Part shown: one piece after another, positions 28,063 to 36,913 of the stretch
Position numbering within the stretch: position 1 is the stretch's first letter
Layout: every line of letters begins with the position of its first letter
Source: Shewanella sediminis HAW-EB3
Lineage (GTDB): Bacteria; Pseudomonadota; Gammaproteobacteria; Enterobacterales; Shewanellaceae
Length of the DNA stretch: 64,000 bases
NCBI RefSeq assembly: GCF_000018025.1
Contig: NC_009831.1
Coordinates: 186,001-250,000, forward strand
Direction: 5' to 3'
Notes under the pieces: model-generated
Told to the model about the DNA's origin: nothing
Database searches by the model: none
What the model saw: the letters and a program-made list of their open reading frames with translations, nothing else
Position numbers and translations under genes: made by a program

Positions 28063-30129
28063 TTAAGCTGCATGCTCATTGGTATTAGTGATGCCTGCCA
28101 GGCTAACTAATCCAGAAATATCAATAATTAAAGCAACGGTTCCATCACCAAGAATAGTGGCTCCTGAAACGCCGGGCACCTTGCTATAGTTGTCTTCCAG
28201 ACTTTTGATAACCACCTGTTGCTGGGATAACAGTTCATCGACGAGTAAGCCGACTTTTTCATTATTGGAGTCAACGACCATGACCAGACCATCTTTAATC
28301 TCGATGGCATCGGCTTCATGATCGAACTCTTGAAACACTTTGATCACCGGAAGGTATTCATCTCTTAGCCTGACCAGCTCATGGTTCTCACTGATACGAT
28401 TGATGCGTTGTGGTTCTACCTGCAAAGATTCATGAATTGAGACGAGTGGTACGACATAGGTGTGATGACCTATTCTTACCAGCTGGCCGTCGAGAATTGC
28501 CAGAGTAAGCGGAAGACGTATGGTGAAACGGCTACCTTTATCTTGAGTCGACTTAAGTTCAATGGTGCCGTTGAGTTCATTAATGTTTCGGCGAACGACA
28601 TCCATGCCAACGCCTCTGCCGGATAGATCGGAGACGGCATCAGCGGTAGAGAACCCAGCCTTGAAAATAAGTTGATGAATCGCTTCTGTACTAAGCTCTT
28701 CATCTTCTGCAACCAAGCCTTTATCTCTGGCTTTTTGAAGTATCCTATCAGTATCCAGCCCGGCACCATCATCGATGATCTCGATAATGATATTGCCACC
28801 TTGATGGAAAGCGTTGAGCGTAATGCTGCCCGTTTCTGGCTTGCCTTTACTGACCCGTATTTCAGGTGTTTCCAGACCATGATCCAGTGAGTTTCTAACC
28901 AGATGTACCATAGGGTCGACAATTTTCTCCATTACCGTTTTATCCAGCTCGGTGTCTTCCCCATTAAGGATTAAATCGACCTTTTTGCCTAATTGCTGAC
29001 CAATATCTCTAACGAGTCTGGGGAAGCGATTGAAGGCAAAGCTGATGGGTAACATTCTGATCTGCATGACGCTTTCTTGAAGGTCCCGGGTATGTGAGGC
29101 GAGTTGCTCTAACCCTTGTTTCATGGATAGTAATGATTCCTCATCGATCTCATCTTGTTGACCTATCTGACCTAACATCGCCTGGGTAATGACCAGCTCT
29201 CCGACCATATTTATGAGTAGATCAATTTTCTCTATGCTGACTCGAATGGAGCCACCCTCGGGAGATTTTGCTTGCGAAACGATTTTGGGCTTAACCACCT
29301 CAGCGGGTAGGCTATCTGATGTCGAAGTTGATGCCTGAGTTGATTCAGGCACTGGAGAAGCCTGAGGTGATTCGGAAGTGCCTTGGAGCTCTCTTGTCTC
29401 CCCGGTATCTATGACCGATGAACTGTAGTGAATCGTGCACTCATCTTCGACCCATTCAAATACCTCTTTCAGACGTTCAATTTTTTGATCCGTGATGAGT
29501 TCAAGGTGCCAACTGAGGTAACAGGCTTCCGGGTCTATATCGCCAAAATCCGGGTGATTTATCTCGGCTAACTTAACGGTGAGTTCACCCAGCTGTCTTA
29601 GTTCTGTGAACATGAGCAGGGGATCGTTCCCGCATCGCAGAATATCTATTCCGGCCTGAAAATCTATATGCCAGAGTTGCTCATCGGGTGCCTGTTCAGC
29701 ATCGGCTTGTGTAGCATCCTCATCTTGAATGTCTTCCGCGGCCCCCTCTAGCTCCGAAGTAAACCGTTTTTCAAGTTGAGATAATAACGGGTCATCGAAG
29801 TCTGTTTTGCGCATCAGGGCATCGATCATGTTACGCAACAGATCCACCGAGAGAAGAAGCATGTCTTGGTGTTCACTCGTCATCTGGCGACGACCATCTC
29901 TTATCTCATCGAGCAGAGTTTCGAGCAGGTGTGTGTAGTTCGCGACTTGAGAGAAACCGAATGTGGCGCTGCCTCCTTTTATAGAATGTGCAGCTCTGAA
30001 AATCGTGTTGATAGATTCATCTTCCGGCTCGTTGACATCAAGCTTGAGTAACTCAGACTCCATGCTTTCTAGGCCTTCCAGGCTTTCCTCGAAAAAAACC
30101 TGGCTAAATTGGCTGAGATCGATTTCCAT
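28063..30129 (-). CDS. cheA: Chemotaxis histidine kinase CheA
   Basis: A 688-residue kinase. The HPt domain has phospho-acceptor His48 (FRAAHSIKGGSATFGF). A region near 155-240 probably binds CheY/CheB (P2-like), followed by a Ser/Thr/Pro-rich linker. The dimerisation domain (around GELVITQAMLGQI) leads to the kinase domain with the N box VHLVRNSLDHGLE and G boxes DDGAGLD and GRGVGMDVVR. The C-terminal CheW-like domain is QLVRIGHHTYVVPL. All catalytic elements are present. Confidence 0.96.
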   Translation of the reverse strand: MEIDLSQFSQVFFEESLEGLESMESELLKLDVNEPEDESINTIFRAAHSIKGGSATFGFSQVANYTHLLETLLDEIRDGRRQMTSEHQDMLLLSVDLLRNMIDALMRKTDFDDPLLSQLEKRFTSELEGAAEDIQDEDATQADAEQAPDEQLWHIDFQAGIDILRCGNDPLLMFTELRQLGELTVKLAEINHPDFGDIDPEACYLSWHLELITDQKIERLKEVFEWVEDECTIHYSSSVIDTGETRELQGTSESPQASPVPESTQASTSTSDSLPAEVVKPKIVSQAKSPEGGSIRVSIEKIDLLINMVGELVITQAMLGQIGQQDEIDEESLLSMKQGLEQLASHTRDLQESVMQIRMLPISFAFNRFPRLVRDIGQQLGKKVDLILNGEDTELDKTVMEKIVDPMVHLVRNSLDHGLETPEIRVSKGKPETGSITLNAFHQGGNIIIEIIDDGAGLDTDRILQKARDKGLVAEDEELSTEAIHQLIFKAGFSTADAVSDLSGRGVGMDVVRRNINELNGTIELKSTQDKGSRFTIRLPLTLAILDGQLVRIGHHTYVVPLVSIHESLQVEPQRINRISENHELVRLRDEYLPVIKVFQEFDHEADAIEIKDGLVMVVDSNNEKVGLLVDELLSQQQVVIKSLEDNYSKVPGVSGATILGDGTVALIIDISGLVSLAGITNTNEHAA

Positions 30130-30174
30130 ATTTAATTGCCACCCGTTATATCCATTTGACGAATTTTATTCTGA

Positions 30175-30537
30175 CTAACCCAGTACTTTCCGGACAGTTG
30201 CTAGAAGTTGATCCGGATTGAAGGGTTTTACAATCCAGCCAGTGGCACCAGCTGAACGACCTTCCTGTTTCTTGTCTGTTCCTGACTCTGTGGTCAGCAT
30301 TAATAACGGAGTAAATTTATAGGCGGGTAGTGTACGTAGGTTCCGAATGAGGGTGAGTCCATCCATGACGGGCATGTTTACATCGGAGATGACAAGATCA
30401 TACTCTCCCTTCTGAGCGACTTTTAATGCTTCGTCGCCATTACTCGCCTCAGTCACATCAAACCCTGCGGTTTTAAGTGTAAAGCCCACCATTTGGCGCA
30501 TCGATGCTGAGTCGTCGACTGCTAATATTCTCTTCAT
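30175..30537 (-). CDS. cheY: CheY-like single-domain response regulator
   Basis: A receiver-only protein of 120 residues. Acidic pair Asp8/Asp9 (AVDDSASMR), phospho-acceptor Asp52 (SDVNMPVMDG), conserved Thr (LLMLTTES) and Lys in IVKPFNPDQL are present. The partner could be a flagellar motor, another motility device or a different output. It overlaps the upstream STAS gene by 4 bases, which implies translational coupling. Confidence 0.92.
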   Translation of the reverse strand: MKRILAVDDSASMRQMVGFTLKTAGFDVTEASNGDEALKVAQKGEYDLVISDVNMPVMDGLTLIRNLRTLPAYKFTPLLMLTTESGTDKKQEGRSAGATGWIVKPFNPDQLLATVRKVLG

Positions 30538-30830
30538 AGCATCTTCTCCTGTGTATCACTCTGAAGTTCCGGGATGACGATACCTAAGCTTTTTAAGTTA
30601 GATCTTAGCTCCGGCTGACCCCCTTGCCATTCAACCTTTAGGGAGCGTGCATTGCATGTTTGGGAAAATAGATAAAGGAGTTGAGCACCAGCTGTATCGA
30701 CACGGGATAGTTGACTGACGTCTATATGGAGTAATTTATCGTGTGTTAATAGCTCAGAAAGTCGCGCAAATATGGGCTGAATATTTCTAATGGTTAATTC
30801 TGAATCTAATTTAATGGTTTGATCCGTCAT
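30534..30830 (-). CDS. STAS-domain (anti-sigma-factor-antagonist-like) protein
   Basis: A 98-residue single STAS domain. The LLHIDVSQLSRVDTAGAQLL stretch contains the position that is phosphorylated in SpoIIAA/RsbV-type proteins (here Thr46 in VDTAG). It is the first gene of the che operon. STAS proteins in chemotaxis-like operons usually serve as CheA-controlled switches or scaffolds; that role is inferred. No anti-sigma kinase or phosphatase is visible in the window. Confidence 0.85.
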   Translation of the reverse strand: MTDQTIKLDSELTIRNIQPIFARLSELLTHDKLLHIDVSQLSRVDTAGAQLLYLFSQTCNARSLKVEWQGGQPELRSNLKSLGIVIPELQSDTQEKML

Positions 30831-31008
30831 CTGATTTTCCTTTGAATAACATTGCTCGTCCCTGCAATATCAAAAGATAGTCGTCAAATAAGGGGATTTC
30901 CTCTTTTGGTTAATGTTTTTTTATAACATTGGTGTTAGGAAATATTTCTCGTTAGTCGCAGATGAAGCTAAAGTCAAATGTATGATATCCAGATGTATTT
31001 ATTGGGTT

Positions 31009-31665
31009 TCACCCATTTTTTCTTTGTATGATTTGATGAATGTCTGAGATGAGGGCTTGTGACGTTATTTGAGGGAGTGTACCGGGAGTTGAAGACTTAG
31101 GCTTAATGATGGCTATATTCTCTCCTTCGGGTGAGATAAGTGCCATCGATGCACTATGATCGATTTGATAGTTTTCTCCATCTCCGACCATGGCATATAC
31201 GAAGCCCAGGCTTCGGGTTAGAGGGAATAGCTGTGTGTGGTCTCCCGTTAACGCGATGAATTTGGGGTTAAAGAAATCCATATAGTTTAATAGCTTATCT
31301 TGCGTGTCTCTTTGGGGATCGACGGAGAGAAAAATCACCTGTATATCGGCGGACTCCAACAGTTCGGGATAAGCCGCTGTGAGTTTGGCCATAGTGGTCG
31401 GGCAAACATCGGGACAAGAGGTATAGCCTATGAAAAACAGGCTCCACTTACCCTTTAAGTCAGCATTAGTGAAAGAGGTGCCATGTTGCTCCATCAGCTT
31501 AAATTGCGGCAGTCTTTTGGGGGTAGGGTAGACAAAGCTATTGGATAACTCTATCTGGCTCACCTCTTCACTCATCGATTGAAATTGAAGCGCGGTGAAG
31601 CTTCCCAGACCTACTATGACAACAGCCAGAAGCGCTGCAACAACCCGAGTTAAACGTTTATTCAT
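31009..31665 (-). CDS. sco: SCO1/SenC/PrrC family copper chaperone for cytochrome c oxidase
   Basis: A membrane-anchored thioredoxin-fold protein of 218 residues (anchor near residues 8-28). It carries the copper ligands Cys84 and Cys88 (GYTSCPDVCPTTMAKL) and His170 (IDHSASMAL). It delivers copper to the CuA site of subunit II. It is the last gene of the cta cluster, 55 bases after ctaB. Confidence 0.93.
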   Translation of the reverse strand: MNKRLTRVVAALLAVVIVGLGSFTALQFQSMSEEVSQIELSNSFVYPTPKRLPQFKLMEQHGTSFTNADLKGKWSLFFIGYTSCPDVCPTTMAKLTAAYPELLESADIQVIFLSVDPQRDTQDKLLNYMDFFNPKFIALTGDHTQLFPLTRSLGFVYAMVGDGENYQIDHSASMALISPEGENIAIIKPKSSTPGTLPQITSQALISDIHQIIQRKNG

Positions 31666-31719
31666 CGCCTACGTTTTCCCAATGCTTAAGCTTGATTAAA
31701 AGGTATTCGAACCTCTGAG

Positions 31720-32634
31720 TTATACCCATAGGTAATGGTCTACTAAAAGAACGAGGAAGAGTAACATCAGGTGATAAATCGAGAAGCGAAAGACCTGCAT
31801 TGCCAGACCCGGTTTATCATCAAATTTTAGCTCCCACGCCTTATAGATAAAGCCACAACTTAGCAGGGTTGAACCGACTAAATAGACGGGGCCGCACATA
31901 CCGACCAGCACGGGTAAGAGGCAAGCGATAGCCAGAAGCACTGTGTAGAGCAAGATGCAGGTTTTGGTAAACTCAGTTCCGTGGGTGACCGGAAGCATTG
32001 GGATATCGACTTTCGCGTACTCAGCCTTTCTATGGATCGCCAGGGCCCAGAAGTGGGGGGGGGTCCAGGCAAAAATAATAATGACCAGTAACAGCGCATG
32101 ACCGTGAAACTCTCCGGTCACAGAGGTCCAGCCTAGCAGAGGTGGCATTGCACCTGCTAAACCACCTACAACAATGTTTTGCGGCGTCGCCCGCTTAAGA
32201 TAGGCGGTATAAACGAGGGCGTAGCCGATCAAACTCGCAAAGGTCAGCCAAGCGGTGAGCTCATTGACCAGAGTGTAGAGCAAAACAAAACCTAAGGCCG
32301 CCAGAGAGATTGCAAAGGTGAGAGCCTTAGGGATGGACACCCTTCCTTTGGGAAGCGGTCGGTTATAAGTGCGCGCCATTAATCCATCAATTTTGCGATC
32401 GATGAGATGATTAAACGCTGCGGCCGCTCCAGCCATCATTCCAATTCCAATCATGCCAATGACTAATGGTTGAAGAGGTACGCTGCCCGGGACGGCGAGA
32501 CACATGCCCACTAAAACAGTAAGCAGCATGAGAGCAACGACCTTAGGTTTTGTCATTTCATAGTATGGCCGCCATGCAAGGGAGTGACTCTTGCTGCCAG
32601 ATGTTGCAGATGGAATCGAAAGTTGTTTGGCCAT
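31720..32634 (-). CDS. ctaB: Protoheme IX farnesyltransferase (heme O synthase)
   Basis: A polytopic UbiA-family prenyltransferase, 304 residues, about nine helices. The first Asp-rich motif is [20 protein letters not shown], the family signature of CyoE/CtaB. A second conserved region is [20 protein letters not shown]. It converts heme B to heme O, which CtaA then turns into heme A for CtaD. It lies 77 bases downstream of ctaA. Confidence 0.96.
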   Translation of the reverse strand: MAKQLSIPSATSGSKSHSLAWRPYYEMTKPKVVALMLLTVLVGMCLAVPGSVPLQPLVIGMIGIGMMAGAAAAFNHLIDRKIDGLMARTYNRPLPKGRVSIPKALTFAISLAALGFVLLYTLVNELTAWLTFASLIGYALVYTAYLKRATPQNIVVGGLAGAMPPLLGWTSVTGEFHGHALLLVIIIFAWTPPHFWALAIHRKAEYAKVDIPMLPVTHGTEFTKTCILLYTVLLAIACLLPVLVGMCGPVYLVGSTLLSCGFIYKAWELKFDDKPGLAMQVFRFSIYHLMLLFLVLLVDHYLWV

Positions 32635-32711
32635 GCTTACTCCTTGCTTAGGCTGTCAGCCTTAAATTGATTACTTTGGTCATGCTCGAGTACCTACCTG
32701 ATTTGGGATAA

Positions 32712-33698
32712 TCAGGCTTTGCGCCATAAGCAATAGTTAATAAAAACGAGATTCATGAGCAAGAACACGGCACCTGCATTGTGGGATACGGCGATCCCCA
32801 ATGGCAGGTGCAATACAACATTACTGATCCCCAGTCCGACTTGCAGACAGACCAGTAGAAATAACAATTGGGCGGACCGTTTTAACTGTGATGATTGAGA
32901 CTGTGTATGTAATTTATAGGCTAACCACAGCAATACTGCTGCTGTCACTAAGGCGCCGAATCTATGAGTGACATGGATTGTCATTCGGGAGGCGTAATCC
33001 AGTACCCCAAACTCATAGCTGTCATGGGTTCCCTGGAAAGGAGTGAACGCCTGAATAAAACGTAATTTGTTATACCAGTCTCCCTCGCAGATAGGTAAAG
33101 AAGTGCAGGCCAGTGCGGCATAGTTCGATGAGGTCCAGCCACCGAGAATTATCTGTAGCATCAGTACGCTTAATGCTGCAGTTGCAAGGGGAGCCAATTT
33201 TCTTGCACTATGATCTCCCCCCGGGATCCTTAAGGGTTTTGTTCGTAAATAGAGCAGGAGCAAGAGCGATATTAACGTGAAGCCACCAATAAGGTGGGAC
33301 ATGACAACCACAGGCATTAACTTCATCGTGACCGTCCACATTCCCAAAGCTGCCTGAAACAAGATAAGCAGAGCTATGAATGTTGGCAGTTTCTTGGGTG
33401 TTTCTCTGTTTTTAAGGCAGATAAACAAGATCATGAGCACTAACAACCCGAGTGTGCCGGCGATATATCTGTGGATCATCTCGAGCCAAGCTTTCTCCTG
33501 TTCAACTTTATGCTCCGGAAATGAATCTAATGCCAGAGCCAACTCGTGATCTTGGCTTGGGACTTTGATCATGCCGTAACAGCCGGGCCAGTCCGGACAA
33601 CCCAGCCCCGCATCGGAAAGCCTTGTATAGGCTCCCATCAGAATAACGCAGAGAGTAAAAACGATGGTGACTTTTAAAAAATGGGACAGGTTTTTCAT
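32712..33698 (-). CDS. ctaA: Heme A synthase (COX15/CtaA)
   Basis: A 328-residue membrane protein with eight predicted helices. It has the COX15 signature GAYTRLSDAGLGCPDWPGCYG near residue 25 and conserved heme-ligand histidines in MIHRYIAG, MSHLIGG, THRFGA and VSHNAGA. The Cys pair CTSLPICEGDW is present in the second half. It oxidises heme O to heme A. It overlaps the upstream gene by one base. Confidence 0.95.
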   Translation of the reverse strand: MKNLSHFLKVTIVFTLCVILMGAYTRLSDAGLGCPDWPGCYGMIKVPSQDHELALALDSFPEHKVEQEKAWLEMIHRYIAGTLGLLVLMILFICLKNRETPKKLPTFIALLILFQAALGMWTVTMKLMPVVVMSHLIGGFTLISLLLLLYLRTKPLRIPGGDHSARKLAPLATAALSVLMLQIILGGWTSSNYAALACTSLPICEGDWYNKLRFIQAFTPFQGTHDSYEFGVLDYASRMTIHVTHRFGALVTAAVLLWLAYKLHTQSQSSQLKRSAQLLFLLVCLQVGLGISNVVLHLPLGIAVSHNAGAVFLLMNLVFINYCLWRKA

Positions 33699-34243
33699 TA
33701 CCCGACCCTCGATAACTTAAGCATTTTTCTTAAGTCTGAAACTAAGGATTTACCCTGCAGGATCTGTTTGGCTCGACCTGAGACCTTCGAGTAACGCATG
33801 ACTAAACTTCCCAGAGGGTCAACAATGACCATCTGCTGGTCGTTGAGTATGTTTATCATTGCGGTGCTGGCTTTAACTGTTTCGAAAGAGTGAAGTTTTA
33901 GTGCCGAGATATCGCTGCTTTCGGTGAGTAAAATCATGGTGTGAACCCTGTTTTGTTCTCTGCCCAGTGCAATATGGCTCTGCTTGAGGATATAGAGACG
34001 ATCCAGGCACAAGGCGTCACAATCGCTGGGGAGCAGATAAAGAATCTGCCATTCATGGGGTCTGGGATTTTCCATTGCCAAGCTGGCATAACTGGTTTCG
34101 GGGGAGAGCAGTTCACCTTTATTGGTCGCACCACCATGATAGAGATTCATGCTAAGTACAATTTTTGCGGCGACAACAGGAAGTAAAAAGACCAATAATA
34201 AAATTATCAGTGGTTTGGCACCGCTCTTCTTGGGGGAGTTCAT
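33698..34243 (-). CDS. Cox-cluster-associated membrane-anchored SCO-like protein
   Basis: A 181-residue protein with one N-terminal anchor (about 10-30), then a soluble domain with LPSDCDALCLDRLY. This is a C-x(3)-C spacing as in SCO proteins, followed by a thioredoxin-like pattern (MIVDPLGSLVMRYS). The conserved C-terminal copper-ligand His of SCO1 is not evident. Position between SURF1 and ctaA points to a role in oxidase assembly (copper or thiol handling), but this is inference. Confidence 0.65.
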   Translation of the reverse strand: MNSPKKSGAKPLIILLLVFLLPVVAAKIVLSMNLYHGGATNKGELLSPETSYASLAMENPRPHEWQILYLLPSDCDALCLDRLYILKQSHIALGREQNRVHTMILLTESSDISALKLHSFETVKASTAMINILNDQQMVIVDPLGSLVMRYSKVSGRAKQILQGKSLVSDLRKMLKLSRVG

Positions 34244-34443
34244 ACTCTCTCCTCTGGTTAGGCCCCATATTAAGCCCCGTGATCGGGCCCATAATAAGGA
34301 ATGCTAATTGTTTCCCGAGACGGCTAGGAAGCGACATTGTTATTTTTATCGCTTAAATCCTAACCTACTTGTTCTCGTTTCCATTGGCAACCATGAATTG
34401 ATTGATAATCATTCGAATTAACTGTGTTGCTTATTGTTGCCAT

Positions 34444-35232
34444 CTATCTGTTCTTTCTTCGTTTTCTGCTGTAAATAAAGAATAGGACTAATATCGCGAA
34501 TGCGAAAGCCATCGAAAACCACTGTAGCGCATAGCCCCTGTGTTTTTGAGCCGACAGCGGGATCGGTTTCCAGGGATGAGGCAAGTCAATGCCCTTAATT
34601 GTTTCGGGCTGAAGTACAGCTGCGGCTATGGGACGATTGACCAAATCACGCATTTCGCCGACATTAAGATTCTGAATGCGTTTTGGCCAACCCGGTTCGG
34701 CCATGAGTGCGCTGCTCATCGGGTTACTCTGTTTCTGATATAGCCGCCCGGTAAGGCTCTGACTCATTGTTATTGGCTTTATTGCGGGTAAGCTTTCCCT
34801 GTTTGCGGTTGCGGGTATAAAACCTAACTCAACCAGCAACCAAGGTCGATCGGGAGTGACCTCCATAAGTTGCAGTGCTAAGTAACCAACCCTGCCATTA
34901 AAGACCTGATTATCGAGTAGAAAAACCTGCTCAGCGAGCGGCTGTGCAGTTACTGTGAGTCGGTATCCCGTTAGTGACTCTGCTTCAGGTAGTGATAGTA
35001 GCTCTGCATAAGAGAGTGAGTCGGCAGCTTGACGTGTCGTCAATTGGGTCTGCCATAACTCTTTTTCTTCGGCGCGAGACAGTTGCCAGAATCCTAACTT
35101 GACCAAAAAGAGAAACAGACTCACAGTGATAATAATAAGCAAGGCTCTTGAACCCACCAGATACAGTTGAGGATAACGAGTGAATACATTATTTGTTTTC
35201 AAATTAGTCTTAGTGCTGTTACTGCTATTCAT
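34444..35232 (-). CDS. SURF1 family cytochrome c oxidase assembly protein
   Basis: About 262 residues, two membrane helices (near residues 29-50 and at the C-terminus, FAFAILVLFFIYSRKRRKN). Family blocks are FWQLSRAEEK, GYLALQLMEV-like and PWKPIPLSAQKHRGYALQW. SURF1 helps heme A insertion into subunit I. The start is uncertain: an ATG at 35232, a TTG at 35250, or an internal codon. All of these but the internal one put the 5' end antisense to the DUF2909 gene. Confidence 0.88.
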   Translation of the reverse strand: MNSSNSTKTNLKTNNVFTRYPQLYLVGSRALLIIITVSLFLFLVKLGFWQLSRAEEKELWQTQLTTRQAADSLSYAELLSLPEAESLTGYRLTVTAQPLAEQVFLLDNQVFNGRVGYLALQLMEVTPDRPWLLVELGFIPATANRESLPAIKPITMSQSLTGRLYQKQSNPMSSALMAEPGWPKRIQNLNVGEMRDLVNRPIAAAVLQPETIKGIDLPHPWKPIPLSAQKHRGYALQWFSMAFAFAILVLFFIYSRKRRKNR

Positions 35233-35398
35233 TGTTTTTAATTTAGCCAAAGCCCTATTCTTGTTAGTTAAGGGAGACTCTGAAACGCCGATGAGTCAAT
35301 TTTTGGGGCGCAGGGTTATCTTTTCTGTCGTCGCTGTGTTGATCATATTGCTGGCGATAGGGACGGGAATACTCTCTCCCAACCCCAGACCCTATTAA
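35180..35398 (+). CDS. DUF2909 family small twin-transmembrane protein
   Basis: A 72-residue protein made of two hydrophobic helices (about 5-28 and 46-66) joined by a basic loop. Small proteins of this type are commonly found in cta clusters. It starts at GTG 35180 behind GAGG. It is the only plus-strand gene in the cluster and overlaps the SURF1 start region by about 50 bases. Function unknown. Confidence 0.7.
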   Translation: MNTLFVFKLVLVLLLLFIVFNLAKALFLLVKGDSETPMSQFLGRRVIFSVVAVLIILLAIGTGILSPNPRPY

Positions 35399-35469
35399 TT
35401 TTATAGCTCAATCTCCTCACCAATAAAATGGCCACGTAGTGGCCCACATAGAGATGCGCAGCAGATCTA

Positions 35470-36345
35470 TCAAAGGACGTAGACGAAAATAAACAGGCAC
35501 AACCAGACAACATCCACAAAGTGCCAGTACCAACTTCCTGCCTGAAATGCGAAGTGCTTCTCTGGGGTAAAGTGTCCCTTAAGCACTCTAAGAAATAGCA
35601 CCATAAGAAACACTGTACCTAGGGTGACATGCATACCATGAAAGCCGGTAAGCAAGAAAAACGTATTCCCATAGACGCCGGAAGACAGTGTCAGCCCCAT
35701 CTCCCGATAAGCGTGGATATATTCTTCGGCTTGTAATACCAGGAAACCCATACCGAGCAATATGGTTATGCCCAGCCAGATTGCGATGGCAGAACGTTTT
35801 TCTTTCTCCAGACTGACGTGGGCAAAGTGGAGGGTAACCGACGAGGTGAGCAGGATAATGGTGTTGTATAGCGGCAGTCCGGTCCAGCCCATCGCTTCAG
35901 TTTGGGTTCCACCGGGTGTCATCACCAGGGGCCAAACCGCTTCAAAGCCAGGCCAGAGAACCTCATTGGTCATGGCGTTATTTGAATCACCGCCCAACCA
36001 GGGGACTGCAATCATTCTCGCATAGAGTAGTGCGCCAAAAAAGGCGGCGAAAAACATCACTTCAGAGAAGATAAACCAGCTCATTCCCTGTCTGAATGAG
36101 CGATCCATCTGCTTTGAGTAGAGGCCACTCATGGATTCGGCGATAACGGTTCTGAACCAGCCAAAAATCATAAAAATGATGACGGCGATGCCCGCGAGCA
36201 AGATAAATCCACCGCTGCCGCCATCGGTTTTAAGTTGTTGTACGTAACTTCCAGCACCAAAGGCGATAAGGAATAACCCTAAGGCACCGATAATTGGCCA
36301 TGCACTCTGTGCGGGAACATAATAGTGTTCGTGCTTACTTGTCAT
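35470..36345 (-). CDS. ctaE: Cytochrome c oxidase subunit III
   Basis: A 291-residue, seven-helix subunit of the aa3-type oxidase. Family blocks are HEHYYVPAQSAWPIIG at the N-terminus, FIFSEVMFFAAFFGALLYAR and GFHGMHVTLG...SWYWHFVDVVWL near the end. It does not bind redox metals itself. It overlaps ctaG by 4 bases (ATGA), so translation is probably coupled. Confidence 0.97.
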   Translation of the reverse strand: MTSKHEHYYVPAQSAWPIIGALGLFLIAFGAGSYVQQLKTDGGSGGFILLAGIAVIIFMIFGWFRTVIAESMSGLYSKQMDRSFRQGMSWFIFSEVMFFAAFFGALLYARMIAVPWLGGDSNNAMTNEVLWPGFEAVWPLVMTPGGTQTEAMGWTGLPLYNTIILLTSSVTLHFAHVSLEKEKRSAIAIWLGITILLGMGFLVLQAEEYIHAYREMGLTLSSGVYGNTFFLLTGFHGMHVTLGTVFLMVLFLRVLKGHFTPEKHFAFQAGSWYWHFVDVVWLCLFIFVYVL

Positions 36346-36911
36346 TTTGCTGCTCCTTGCTCTACAACGCTGACATACTCACGGTCGGTGATGTTGTAGA
36401 GGGTATAAGAGAGAGTCAGTGTCGTTATGGAATCAGGAAGATCCGGATCCACGTAAAATATCAGTGGTAACTCTGCACTGGCTTTTGCTGTTAATCTCTG
36501 TTGATTAAAGCAGAAGCACTCTGTTTTATTGAAGTAGGCGGCTCCCTGTCCGGGGGATACAGAGGGGATTGCTTGTCCTACAAGCTCAATCATGGAGAGG
36601 TTTTTGGCATTAAAGTTAGTGCGAACTAACTCTCCGGGGTGAACTCGCAGGCGCTTCACCTCAGGTTTAAATTCCCAAGGCAGATCACTTTGTATCTGTG
36701 CCATAAATTCAACGGTTATGGTGCGGTTTTTATCAATAGTGACAGGCTCATAACTGCTGGCCGTGCTCTGGGTTTTGCCATTTATCCCCAGCTGTTCACA
36801 GAGCACGTCATACAGGGGAACCAGAGCGAAGCCAAAGCCGAACATGCCTATCGCCGCAGCAATGAGCCAGCTGATAAGCTTTCGGTTAGCGTTCGCCAGG
36901 TTCTTAGCCAT
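36342..36911 (-). CDS. ctaG: Cytochrome c oxidase assembly protein CtaG (Cox11)
   Basis: A membrane-anchored copper chaperone for the CuB site, 189 residues. It has one N-terminal helix (about 14-35), then a beta-sandwich domain. The copper motif is KTECFCFNQQ (Cys-x-Cys), preceded by PSVSPGQGAAYFNK. It lies 2 bases after ctaD. Confidence 0.96.
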   Translation of the reverse strand: MAKNLANANRKLISWLIAAAIGMFGFGFALVPLYDVLCEQLGINGKTQSTASSYEPVTIDKNRTITVEFMAQIQSDLPWEFKPEVKRLRVHPGELVRTNFNAKNLSMIELVGQAIPSVSPGQGAAYFNKTECFCFNQQRLTAKASAELPLIFYVDPDLPDSITTLTLSYTLYNITDREYVSVVEQGAAK

Positions 36912-36913
36912 GT

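Noticed and set aside
28476..28922. 148-codon frame on the minus strand inside cheA
   Set aside because: It is an out-of-frame reading of cheA, which has all its catalytic motifs in the main frame.
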